A model generated the notes under the pieces. That model made no database searches. It saw only the letters and a program-made list of their open reading frames with translations, and was not told where the DNA came from. Shown here piece after piece: positions 16,874 through 25,200 of a DNA stretch of 33,258 nucleotides. Each line of letters begins with the position of its first letter. The stretch's first letter is position 1. The position numbers and the translations under genes are program-made. The DNA comes from an uncultured Caulobacterales bacterium (GTDB lineage Bacteria; Pseudomonadota; Alphaproteobacteria; Caulobacterales; Caulobacteraceae). The stretch lies in assembly GCA_903858685.1 (NCBI GenBank), contig CAIOJR010000185.1:1-33258 (forward strand), read 5' to 3'.

Positions 16874-16943
16874 GCCAATTGTATGTTCAGGAGGGAGTCA
16901 GCTAGTCTCGACATCGTCAATCGGTTGGCTGAACACGGGTTCA
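16874..16943 (+). promoter_or_regulatory. Possible control elements upstream of gntR
   Basis: Between the terminator and the gntR start lie GCCAATTG (16874-16881), resembling a half of the operator-like sequences, and an inverted repeat TGAAC-ACGG-GTTCA (16930-16943). No convincing -35/-10 pair is visible. Autoregulation of gntR is possible but weakly supported. Confidence 0.2.
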
Positions 16944-16989
16944 ATCCGGAATGACACCCACATGACCTCCCGAGAGGCTAGGCCCCGTC

Positions 16990-17796
16990 ATGAGCGAAAC
17001 ATCCAAGCGTAGCGACGGCCGCAGGCTGTACGAACATATTGCGCAGGCTCTGTCGGAGCAGATCGTCTCCGGCCTGTTTCAGGTCGGCGCCCGGTTGCCG
17101 TCGGAACGCGATCTGGCCCAGACCTTCGCTGTGTCGCGCCCGACCATCCGTGAAGCGATCATCGCGCTGGAACTGGATGGGCTGGTGGAGGTGCGCCTGG
17201 GGTCGGGCGTCTATGTCAGGCACAACAAGCCGACCGTCCAGACCGGGGAGGCGGATGTCGGGCCGTTCGAGCTGCTGGAGGCGCGTCGCATGATCGAAAG
17301 CGAGGTCTGCGCCTTTGCTGCGACCCGGATCGACGCCGAACGCCTGGCCGAGCTTGAGGCGCTCGTAGACGAGATGGAGGTCGAGAACGATCATGACGTG
17401 GTGCTCAGCGAAGAGGCTGACCGGCGTTTCCACGAGTCCATTGCCGCAGCCACCGAAAACAGCTCGCTCGTCGCCGTGGTCAAGTCCCTGTGGGACGCCC
17501 GCGCGCGCTCGCCCCTGATCCAGCGGCTCAGCCTGAAAGCCCAGGCGGCGGGCGTGAAGCCCAAGATCAATGAGCATTATGATATCCTCCAGGCGCTGCG
17601 CGCTCGCGACCCGGTCGCTGCGCGCGCAGCCAAGCACGACCATCTGTCGCGCGTGATCGATTCGCTTTTGCTGGCGACCGAAGTCGAGGAAATCGAGCGC
17701 GCCAAGGCCCATGTGGCCGAACAACGGCGCCGCTATGGCCTCAAATCCTCGGCTCAGGGCGACAGGCCTGAGCGCACACTCGACACAGCGAAGTAA
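16990..17796 (+). CDS. GntR-family regulator (FadR subfamily, FCD domain)
   Basis: A 268-aa regulator. The N-terminal winged helix includes LPSERDLAQTFAVSRPTIREAI and ends GLVEVRLGSGVYV (residues about 35-77). The FCD effector domain (about 95-235) shows the metal/effector residues in EADRRFHESI, NEHYDIL and KHDHLSRV, as in UxuR/ExuR and FadR-type proteins. Upstream MFS and uronate genes suggest it senses a hexuronate or fructuronate/mannonate intermediate and represses the locus. ATTGG/CCAAT sites in 14190-14422 are the candidate operators; E. coli UxuR/ExuR sites share a TTGGT half. The next gene starts 3 nt after its stop. Confidence 0.88.
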   Translation: MSETSKRSDGRRLYEHIAQALSEQIVSGLFQVGARLPSERDLAQTFAVSRPTIREAIIALELDGLVEVRLGSGVYVRHNKPTVQTGEADVGPFELLEARRMIESEVCAFAATRIDAERLAELEALVDEMEVENDHDVVLSEEADRRFHESIAAATENSSLVAVVKSLWDARARSPLIQRLSLKAQAAGVKPKINEHYDILQALRARDPVAARAAKHDHLSRVIDSLLLATEVEEIERAKAHVAEQRRRYGLKSSAQGDRPERTLDTAK

Positions 17797-17799
17797 TTG

Positions 17800-19029
17800 A
17801 TGGCGATTTCCCACAAGACCAAAGCGTGGGGAGTCGTGGCCATGATCGCGGCCGGCACCACGATCAACTATCTGTCCCGAAACTGCCTGGCCGTGCTCTC
17901 GCCTCAACTGGAGGGGGTGATGCATTTCGGGGCCAAGGAATATTCCTACATCGTGGGCGCATTCCAGATCGCCTACACCATCATGCAGCCCGTTTGCGGA
18001 TGGGCGCTGGACAGGCTGGGCGCCCGCGCGGGCTTTGCCCTGTTCGCCGTCATCTGGTCCGTCGCGGGCATGGCTCACGCCCTGGTCGGCGGCTGGCGCG
18101 GACTGGCGGCGGCGCGCGGCGTTCTCGGCGCCAGCGAGGCGTCGGCCATACCTGGCGGCATGAAGGGCATTTCGGAGTGGTTTGCGCCGGAAGACCGCTC
18201 CCAGGCCGTGGGCTGGTTCAATGCCGGGACCTCTCTGGGCGCCATGCTGGCCCCGCCCATGACGGTGGCCCTGACGCTGGCCTATGGCTGGCGGTCCGCC
18301 TTTTTCGTGTCCGGGGCGCTCGGTCTGGTCTGGGCGCTCATGTGGTTCGCCCTCTATCGCACGCCCAGAAGCGTCAGCGCGCGCAAGACCGTCGTGGCCG
18401 GGCCGGGCGTCAGAATCCTGCTCACGCGGCGATATTGGGCCATCGCCATTCCCCGGTTCCTGGCGGAGCCCGCCTGGCAGACCTTCAACTTCTGGATTCC
18501 CCTCTATCTGGTGACCGAGCGGCATTGGGAACTGAAGCAGATCGCCCTGTTCGCCTGGCTGCCCTTTCTGGCGGCTGACCTGGGCGGGATTGTCGGCGGT
18601 TATCTGTCGCCCATCTTTATGAAGCGGTTGAAGCTGAACCTTCTGGCGGCGCGGCAGGTCGCCATGGTGATCGGCGCCGCAATGATGATCGCGCCGGGCT
18701 GCGTGGCTCTGGCGGGCGACGCCTATGGCGCGATTGCTCTGTTATGCGTCGGCGGGTTCGCGCACCAGGTGATTTCGATCACCATCAACACCCTCAGCGC
18801 GGATCTGTTCTCCTCGCAGGAACTGGCGACCGCCAATGGCTTTGTCGGCGCGGCGGGCTGGACAGGCGGGCTCCTGTTCTCCCTGTTGATCGGCCAGATC
18901 CAGCACCTGACCGGCTATGGCCCGCTGTTCGCCTGCCTGAGCGTGTTCGACCTGATTGGCGCTGTCGTGCTGCTGACCCTGTTGCGCGGCGTCACCCCCT
19001 ATGATCACGGCGCGGGAGAAACGCAATGA
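17800..19029 (+). CDS. MFS transporter, hexuronate (ExuT-like) type
   Basis: A 409-aa inner-membrane protein with about 12 hydrophobic segments, of the anion:cation symporter branch of the major facilitator superfamily. Family-like segments are TTINYLSRNCLAVLSPQL near the N-terminus, GASEASAIPGGMKGISEWF in the first half, and FNAGTSLGAMLAPPM. It probably imports glucuronate or galacturonate from the periplasm after cleavage by the GH2 enzyme. ATG 17800 follows the gntR stop directly; TTG 17797 is also possible. Its stop overlaps the GH31 start (ATGA, 19026-19029). Confidence 0.85.
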   Translation: MAISHKTKAWGVVAMIAAGTTINYLSRNCLAVLSPQLEGVMHFGAKEYSYIVGAFQIAYTIMQPVCGWALDRLGARAGFALFAVIWSVAGMAHALVGGWRGLAAARGVLGASEASAIPGGMKGISEWFAPEDRSQAVGWFNAGTSLGAMLAPPMTVALTLAYGWRSAFFVSGALGLVWALMWFALYRTPRSVSARKTVVAGPGVRILLTRRYWAIAIPRFLAEPAWQTFNFWIPLYLVTERHWELKQIALFAWLPFLAADLGGIVGGYLSPIFMKRLKLNLLAARQVAMVIGAAMMIAPGCVALAGDAYGAIALLCVGGFAHQVISITINTLSADLFSSQELATANGFVGAAGWTGGLLFSLLIGQIQHLTGYGPLFACLSVFDLIGAVVLLTLLRGVTPYDHGAGETQ

Positions 19030-21092
19030 GCCGCAGGGCCACTCTGGACCAGCCCCCTGTCTTCGCCCTGGTGGGACAGACCCGCGGCCGGATCACGCTG
19101 AAGAGCGACACGGGCGCGCTGGTCCATATCTTCGTGCTGGAGGCGGGCCTGATGCGGCTGATGGTTCTGCCGGATGCGAAGCTCAACCATCCCCGCAGCT
19201 GGACCATTGCTCCGGGTGCGGATGATGTGGCGGCCGAGGGGCGCGACCGGTTTGATCTGACCGGCTTTTCCTGTCCCGAGCCGCAACTCGATCTGAGCGT
19301 TCCCGGGCGACTGGTCATTTCCACCGGCCGGTTGCGGCTGAGCGTCAGTCTGACCCATCTGAACTGTCGCTGGTCGACGCTTGTGGACGGCCAGTGGCGG
19401 GAGCTGGCTCGCGATCGGCCGACCCAGTCCTATGATTTCGGCTGGTGGGACGGGCGGGTGCGGCACTATCTGGCCCGACGTCCGAACGAGCAATATTTCG
19501 GGCTGGGCGAGCGGTCGGGCGCGATGGACCGGGCCGGGCGACGCTTTCGGATGAACAATATCGACGCCATGGGCTATGACGCCCGCACGTCAGACCCGCT
19601 CTACAAGCACATTCCCTTCTATATTGCGCGCGACCCGGCGACGGGCGTCAGCGGCGGCTTCTTCTACGACACCCTGTCCGATTGCAGCTTCGATTTCGGC
19701 TGCGAGCATTCCAACTATCACGGTCCCTATCGCAGCTTCACCGCCGATCACGGCGATCTGGACCTCTATGTCATCGCCGGGCCGGATATTGCGCAGATCG
19801 TGCGCAGCTTCACCTGGCTGACCGGGCGGCCCGCTGCGACACCGGACTGGGCGCTCGACTATTCGGGTTCGACCATGAGCTATACCGATGCGCCGGACGC
19901 TCAGGCGCAGATGGGCCAGTTTCTGGCGCAGCTGAAGGCCCACGATCTGCCGTGCGGCTCCTTCCACCTGTCTTCGGGCTACACCTCCATTGGCGACAAG
20001 CGCTATGTCTTCCATTGGAACCGCGACAAATTCCCTGACCCGCGGGGCTTTGTCGACAGCTATGAACAGGCGGGCGTGAAGCTGATCGCCAATATCAAGC
20101 CGGCGCTGCTGCTCGACCACCCGCAATATGACGCCTGTGCGGACAAGGGTCTGTTCCTGTCCGACGTCACGGGCGAGCCGGTGTTTGAACAGTTCTGGGA
20201 CGCGCCGGGCGCCTATCTGGACTTCACCAATCCGGACACGGTGGCGTGGTGGAAGGCCAATGTGCGCACCCAGCTTCTGGAGCTTGGCGTCGCCGCCACC
20301 TGGAACGACAATAATGAGTTCGAAGTCACCAACCCCGCCGCTCGCGCCGCCGGGCATGGCGCGCCGTTTCGGGCGTTGGAGATGAAGCCGCTTCAGACCC
20401 TTTTGATGTTGAAGGCGTCGAAAGAGGCCCAGTTGGACCATGCGCCGGATCGCATCCCGTTCCTGATCTCGCGTGCGGGCGCGGCCGGCATGCAGCGCTA
20501 CGCCCAGACCTGGTCGGGCGACAACTACACCTCATGGGAGACCCTGCGCTGGAATATCCGGATGGGGCTGGGTCTGGCCCTGAGCGGCGTCTCCAACACC
20601 GGACATGACGTGGGCGGGTTTGCGGGACCGCGGCCGGAGGCGGAGCTGTTCCTCCGCTGGATCGGCTTTGGCGTCTTCATGCCGCGTTTTTCGATCCATT
20701 CGTGGAATGACGACGGATCGGTCAATGAGCCCTGGATGTTCCCCGACCATATTGATGATGTCCGCCGACTGATGGCGCTGCGAACCCGGCTCAATCCCGT
20801 CATCAAGTCCGCGCTGGCGCGGTATCGCGACGCCTATGAGCCGGTCATCCGTCCGATCTTTTTTGACTTCCCCGACGATCCCCATGCCTTTGACGATGGC
20901 GACGATTTCCTGCTCGGCGATACGGTTCTGGTTGCGCCGGTCGTGGATAAGGGCGCCACGACCCGAAAGGTGCGGCTCCCCGCCGGCGCTGTGTGGCGCA
21001 ATGGCTGGACGGGCGCGCGGGTCGAAGGCGGTCAGACGGTGATCGAACCGGCCCCGCTGGATCGTCCGCCCTATTTCCTGCGCCAGATCTGA
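19026..21092 (+). CDS. GH31 alpha-glycosidase, apparently cytoplasmic
   Basis: A 688-aa GH31 enzyme with an N-terminal beta-sandwich domain (to about 245), a TIM barrel (about 250-600) and C-terminal beta domains. The nucleophile is D428 in TWNDNNE (WNDMNE in most alpha-glucosidases) and the acid/base is D499 in TWSGDNYTSW. No signal peptide is visible, so it should work in the cytoplasm on a glycoside imported by the preceding MFS protein. GH31 covers alpha-glucosidase, alpha-xylosidase, sulfoquinovosidase and alpha-galactosidase activities; the sequence alone does not decide. Its start overlaps the MFS stop. Confidence 0.88.
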   Translation: MSRRATLDQPPVFALVGQTRGRITLKSDTGALVHIFVLEAGLMRLMVLPDAKLNHPRSWTIAPGADDVAAEGRDRFDLTGFSCPEPQLDLSVPGRLVISTGRLRLSVSLTHLNCRWSTLVDGQWRELARDRPTQSYDFGWWDGRVRHYLARRPNEQYFGLGERSGAMDRAGRRFRMNNIDAMGYDARTSDPLYKHIPFYIARDPATGVSGGFFYDTLSDCSFDFGCEHSNYHGPYRSFTADHGDLDLYVIAGPDIAQIVRSFTWLTGRPAATPDWALDYSGSTMSYTDAPDAQAQMGQFLAQLKAHDLPCGSFHLSSGYTSIGDKRYVFHWNRDKFPDPRGFVDSYEQAGVKLIANIKPALLLDHPQYDACADKGLFLSDVTGEPVFEQFWDAPGAYLDFTNPDTVAWWKANVRTQLLELGVAATWNDNNEFEVTNPAARAAGHGAPFRALEMKPLQTLLMLKASKEAQLDHAPDRIPFLISRAGAAGMQRYAQTWSGDNYTSWETLRWNIRMGLGLALSGVSNTGHDVGGFAGPRPEAELFLRWIGFGVFMPRFSIHSWNDDGSVNEPWMFPDHIDDVRRLMALRTRLNPVIKSALARYRDAYEPVIRPIFFDFPDDPHAFDDGDDFLLGDTVLVAPVVDKGATTRKVRLPAGAVWRNGWTGARVEGGQTVIEPAPLDRPPYFLRQI

Positions 21093-21132
21093 CGCGATCC
21101 GCGCCGCCCGATCGCGCCTGTGACGCACCTGG

Positions 21133-21170
21133 CGTAAAGTCGGCCGTCACCGCCGTTGTCGCCCTTTACG
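21133..21170. repeat. Inverted repeat upstream of amidohydrolase gene
   Basis: CGTAAAG (21133-21139) and CTTTACG (21164-21170) are perfect 7-bp arms with a 24-nt spacer in the 107-bp gap after the GH31 gene. It could be an operator for the peptidase pair or an imperfect terminator. Confidence 0.25.
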
Positions 21171-21199
21171 GAGCCGCGGCGCAGTGATCTAAATTGCAG

Positions 21200-23224
21200 A
21201 TGACCCGCACCCTGTCCCTGGCCGTCGCCCTGTTCCTGTCCGCCGCCAGCATCGCTGTCGCAGATCCGGCCAGCTATTCCGTCATATTCGGCGCCAAGAT
21301 CGTGGGTCATCTGGTCGCCACGCCCAATGGCGATGTCACGACCATCGATTTCGACATCAAGAACAATGGTCGCGGCCCGTCCAGCCTGGAAACCATTCGC
21401 ATGGGGCCCGACGGCCTGCCGACGGACTGGTCCATCAAAGGCGCCACCACCTTCGGCTCCAAGGTGGAGGAGCATTTCCATCAGTCTGGCGGCAAGGCTG
21501 AATGGCTCGATTCCACGGGCAAGGGCTCGGCGAAGCTGACAGCGCCCGGGCTCTATGTGACGCAGGCGGGCAGTCCGTGGGCGGAGGGTGTCTACGCCAG
21601 GGCGCTGCTGAAGGCGCCGGGCATGACCCTGCCGGTCCTGCCCGGCGGCGCGCTCACCCTGGTCAAGGGGGAGGCGATTGCGGTCACGGGCGAGGGCGGT
21701 CCGCTGACGGTGACGCGCTATACGCTCGGCGGCATCGACCTGACGCCGGAATCCCTGTTGCTGGACGACAAGGGAGAGCTGTTCGCCTCGGTCAGCGCCA
21801 GTTCGATTCTGGTCCGCAAGGGCTATGAGGGCGAGGAGACGCGCCTGCGCGGCATGGCGGCGGCCTGGTCGAAGCAGCGCTTCATCGACATTGAGAAGGA
21901 CGTCGCTCACCGCTATGGGGCGCCGGTGCGCATCCGGAACGTCCGCATTTTTGACCCCAAGACCTCGGCCCTGACCCAGCCGGTCAGCGTTCTGGTGAAC
22001 GGGCGCAGCATCGCCGCCATCGAGGCGGTGGACAGCCCCGCCACGCCCGGCGAGGTGACCATTGACGGCGCGGGCGGCGCGCTCGTCGCGGGCATGTATG
22101 AGATGCACGCCCATCTGCAGCAGTCCGGCGCGCTTTTGAACCTGATGGCGGGCACGACCACGGTGCGCGACATGGGCAATGACAACGCTGTGCTCGACAA
22201 TCTGGTCAACCAGATCGAGACCGGCGAGATCGGCGGGCCGCATGTGATCCGCTCGGGCTTCATCGAGGGGCGAAGCCCCTTCAGCGCCAATAACGGCTTC
22301 GTCGTCGACAGTCAGGACAAGGCGATTGACGCCGTGCGCTGGTATGGCGCGCGCGGCTACTGGCAGATCAAGATCTATAATTCGATGAACCCGGCCTGGG
22401 TTCCGGCCATTGTGGCCCAATCCCATGCTCTGGGCATGCGGGTGGCGGGTCACGTCCCGGCCTTCTCCAACGCCGACGCCATGATGACGGCGGGCTATGA
22501 CGAGATGACCCATATCAACCAGTTCATGCTGGGCTGGGTGATCAAGCCGGACGAGGACACGCGCACCCTGTTCCGCCTGACCGCGTTGAAGCGTCTGCCC
22601 GACCTCGACCTGAAGAGCGACCGGGTCCAGCACACGATCCAGCTGATGGTGGACGGTCACAAGGCGATTGACCCGACTCTGGGCATTCATGAGCAACTGA
22701 CCCAGAACCGGGACGGACAGGTTCCACCGGGCGCGGTCGACTATTTTGATCACATGCCGATCGGCTGGCGGCGTGAATCCATGAAGGCCTGGGTCGACAC
22801 CTCGGCGCCGGGGGACGACAAGGCCTATCGCGCCGCCTTCGACAAGATCATCGACACGGTGCGCATCCTGCATGACCGGGGCGTATTCATCCTGTTCGGC
22901 ACAGACACGGGCGGCTCCTTTACCTATCACCGCGAGCTGGAGCTCTATCAGCGGGCGGGCATGACGGCGCCGGAAATCCTGACCCGCGCCACCCTGGATT
23001 CTGCCCGGTATGCCGGTCAGGACCAGACCATGGGGTCGATCGAAAAGGGCAAGCTGGCCGACTTCTTCCTCGTGCCTGGCGATCCGACCAAGGACCTGAA
23101 GGCGATCAAGACGATTCGCATGGTGGTCAGGGACGGGGTCTTCTATTACCCGACCGAGGTCTATCCGCGGTTCGGCATCACCCCCTTCACCACCGCGCCG
23201 ACCGTGACCCTTCCCGTCAAATAG
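21200..23224 (+). CDS. Exported amidohydrolase (imidazolonepropionase/prolidase-like)
   Basis: A 674-aa protein with a signal peptide (about residues 1-23, ending AVA). An N-terminal beta-rich region of about 230 residues precedes the metal-dependent hydrolase domain. There HAH (H303, H305) follows ALVAGMYEM, then KIYNS, GHVPAF, THINQF and FGTDTGG with D569 complete the metal-ligand series. Relatives include Xaa-Pro and Xaa-Arg dipeptidases and imidazolonepropionase, so a periplasmic dipeptidase is likely. ATG 21200 is preferred over TTG 21194, but no strong ribosome binding site is visible for either. The DUF885 peptidase follows 44 nt downstream. Confidence 0.82.
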   Translation: MTRTLSLAVALFLSAASIAVADPASYSVIFGAKIVGHLVATPNGDVTTIDFDIKNNGRGPSSLETIRMGPDGLPTDWSIKGATTFGSKVEEHFHQSGGKAEWLDSTGKGSAKLTAPGLYVTQAGSPWAEGVYARALLKAPGMTLPVLPGGALTLVKGEAIAVTGEGGPLTVTRYTLGGIDLTPESLLLDDKGELFASVSASSILVRKGYEGEETRLRGMAAAWSKQRFIDIEKDVAHRYGAPVRIRNVRIFDPKTSALTQPVSVLVNGRSIAAIEAVDSPATPGEVTIDGAGGALVAGMYEMHAHLQQSGALLNLMAGTTTVRDMGNDNAVLDNLVNQIETGEIGGPHVIRSGFIEGRSPFSANNGFVVDSQDKAIDAVRWYGARGYWQIKIYNSMNPAWVPAIVAQSHALGMRVAGHVPAFSNADAMMTAGYDEMTHINQFMLGWVIKPDEDTRTLFRLTALKRLPDLDLKSDRVQHTIQLMVDGHKAIDPTLGIHEQLTQNRDGQVPPGAVDYFDHMPIGWRRESMKAWVDTSAPGDDKAYRAAFDKIIDTVRILHDRGVFILFGTDTGGSFTYHRELELYQRAGMTAPEILTRATLDSARYAGQDQTMGSIEKGKLADFFLVPGDPTKDLKAIKTIRMVVRDGVFYYPTEVYPRFGITPFTTAPTVTLPVK

Positions 23225-23268
23225 GCGGCGGGACCCGCGCCCCGCATTTACGCACAGGGAGCTTCAGC

Positions 23269-25089
23269 ATGCTCGACCGCCGGTCATTTCTGTTGTCCGC
23301 CGCTGCGGGGGCCGTCCTTGCCGGCGCGCCAGCCTCGCCGGTCTTCGCCGATGCGGTTGCGGGCGATGCGCGGCTCGGCGCGCTGTTTGACGCCTTCTTT
23401 CAGGAAAACCTCCAGCGCTCGCCGGAGGGCGCCACTCAGCTCGGCCTCGACAAGGGCGCCAATGCCGACCTCAGATCGAGGCTGACAGATCGCGGACCGG
23501 GTCAGCATCAGCGCGACCTGGCGGCCGTGGAGAGCCAGTTGCAGCGCCTGACCGCGCTGGACCGTTCCGCCCTGACTGGCGCGGATGCGGTCAATTATGA
23601 CACGGTGCTCTATGCGCTGAAGACGTCGAAACGTCTGGCGCAATTCGATTTCGGCGGGCGCTCCTACGGGCCGTCGCCCTATGTGATCAGCCAGTTGACG
23701 GGCGCCTATCAGTCCGTTCCCGACTTCCTCGACACAAAGCACCGGATCGACACCACAATCGACGCCGACGCCTATCTGTCCCGACTGGAACAATATGCGG
23801 CAGTGCTGGACCAGGAAACGGCGCGACTGGAGCGCGATGTGGCGGCGGGCGTGGCGCCTCCGGACTTTCTGCTGGACGAAACCCTGTCGCAGTTAGGGCA
23901 GGGGCGGACGGCAGGGGTGGATAACAAGCTCGTCCAGTCTCTGGCGCGGCGCGCGGCGGCCAGGGGACTGGGCGCGTCCTATGGCGCGGCGGCGGCCAGG
24001 CTCTATGACGACAAGGTGGCCCCGGCTCTGGATCGTCAGTTGGCGGCGTTGAAAAAGGTGCGCAGCGGCGCCCAGCATGATCCCGGCGTGTGGCGCTTCG
24101 ACAAGACGGGCGAGTTCTTCGCCGCTTGCCTGCAATCAGCGACCACGACGCAGAAATCACCGGAAGAGATTCACCAGATCGGTCTGGAGCAGGGGCGGAT
24201 GGTGTCGGCCCGAATTGACGGGCTTCTCAAGGCCCGCGGTCTGACGACGGGGACGGTGGCGGCGCGGATTCAGGGTCTCTACAAGGACCCAGGCCTCTAT
24301 TTTGGCCAGGATGAAGCTGGCAAGGCGCGACTGATCGCCTATTGCTATGAACGGCTGGATGCGGTTCGCACGCGCCTGCCCAAGGTGTTCAAGCGCATCC
24401 CGCCTTACCGTTTCGAAGTGCGCGCAGTGCCGTCCGACATTGATACGGGCGCGCCGCTCGCCTATTCGCAGGCGCCGTCGCTGGATGGCCGGCCGGGCAT
24501 TGTCTATTTCAATCTGCACGATACGGCGGAATGGCCGCGCTGGAACATCCCCACGACCGTCTATCACGAGGGCCTGCCGGGACATCAGATGGAGAGCGGG
24601 CTGGCGCTCGCCAATCCAGGCCTGCCCCTGATCCGCAAGTCGATGGGCTTTTCCGCCTATGCCGAGGGCTGGGCGCTCTATACCGAGCAACTGGCGGACG
24701 AGCTTGGCATGTATGAGGACGACCCTTTGGGCCAGATCGGCTATCTGAAGGGTCAGTTGTTCCGTTGTGGGCGGCTGGTGGTGGACACCGGCATTCACCA
24801 TTTCCGCTGGACACGCGAAAAGGCGGTCGCCTATCTGACCGGTCTGGATGGAGATGCTGTCGGCTCGACCACGCGTGAGATCGACCGCTACTGTTCTATT
24901 CCCGGTCAGGCCTGCAGTTACAAGGTGGGCCACAATACCTGGACCGCTGCAAGGGCGCGGGCGGAAAAGGCGCTGGGATCGCGCTATGACATCAAGGACT
25001 TTCACGAGGTCGGCCTCAATTGCGGGCGCGTGCCGCTTGAGGTGCTGGACGGGGTGATTGATCGCTGGATCGCCCAGAGCCGGACCTAG
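23269..25089 (+). CDS. DUF885-family zinc peptidase, exported
   Basis: A 606-aa protein beginning MLDRRSFLLSAAAG, a Tat-like signal (DRRSF plus hydrophobic stretch to about residue 28). The DUF885 zinc site is HEGLPGH (H433, E434, H439) with the downstream YAEGWALYTE supplying a third ligand, characteristic of this gluzincin-like family. C-terminal helical bundle ends VLDGVIDRWI. AGGGAG lies upstream of ATG 23269. With the preceding amidohydrolase it probably forms a two-gene unit for degrading short peptides in the periplasm; substrate specificity is unknown. Confidence 0.87.
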   Translation: MLDRRSFLLSAAAGAVLAGAPASPVFADAVAGDARLGALFDAFFQENLQRSPEGATQLGLDKGANADLRSRLTDRGPGQHQRDLAAVESQLQRLTALDRSALTGADAVNYDTVLYALKTSKRLAQFDFGGRSYGPSPYVISQLTGAYQSVPDFLDTKHRIDTTIDADAYLSRLEQYAAVLDQETARLERDVAAGVAPPDFLLDETLSQLGQGRTAGVDNKLVQSLARRAAARGLGASYGAAAARLYDDKVAPALDRQLAALKKVRSGAQHDPGVWRFDKTGEFFAACLQSATTTQKSPEEIHQIGLEQGRMVSARIDGLLKARGLTTGTVAARIQGLYKDPGLYFGQDEAGKARLIAYCYERLDAVRTRLPKVFKRIPPYRFEVRAVPSDIDTGAPLAYSQAPSLDGRPGIVYFNLHDTAEWPRWNIPTTVYHEGLPGHQMESGLALANPGLPLIRKSMGFSAYAEGWALYTEQLADELGMYEDDPLGQIGYLKGQLFRCGRLVVDTGIHHFRWTREKAVAYLTGLDGDAVGSTTREIDRYCSIPGQACSYKVGHNTWTAARARAEKALGSRYDIKDFHEVGLNCGRVPLEVLDGVIDRWIAQSRT

Positions 25090-25113
25090 GCATTTTGCGG
25101 GTGGTCCTGAGGC

Positions 25114-25130
25114 GGCGTCGATGTGACGCC
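25114..25130. terminator. Short hairpin after DUF885 gene
   Basis: GGCGTC (25114-25119) and GACGCC (25125-25130) form a 6-bp stem with a 5-nt loop, 25 nt after the stop. No T-tract follows, so this is only a candidate terminator. Confidence 0.3.
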
Positions 25131-25137
25131 TGAGCGA

Positions 25138-25165
25138 TTGACCCGGTCGAAAAACGCCGAATAAG
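25138..25165 (+). promoter_or_regulatory. Predicted promoter of the aspartyl-protease/TPR gene
   Basis: TTGACC (25138-25143) and AATAAG (25160-25165) are 16 nt apart, about 35 nt upstream of ATG 25201. The -35 is near consensus and the -10 matches 4 of 6 positions. This separates the gene from the upstream peptidase pair. Confidence 0.4.
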
Positions 25166-25200
25166 TCGAGACTCAGTTGAGCTTCAGGTTGAGGCGGACC

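Noticed and set aside
21071-22930. 619-aa open frame on the minus strand
   Set aside because: Shadow of the amidohydrolase gene; composition is rich in R, H and Q without family motifs.
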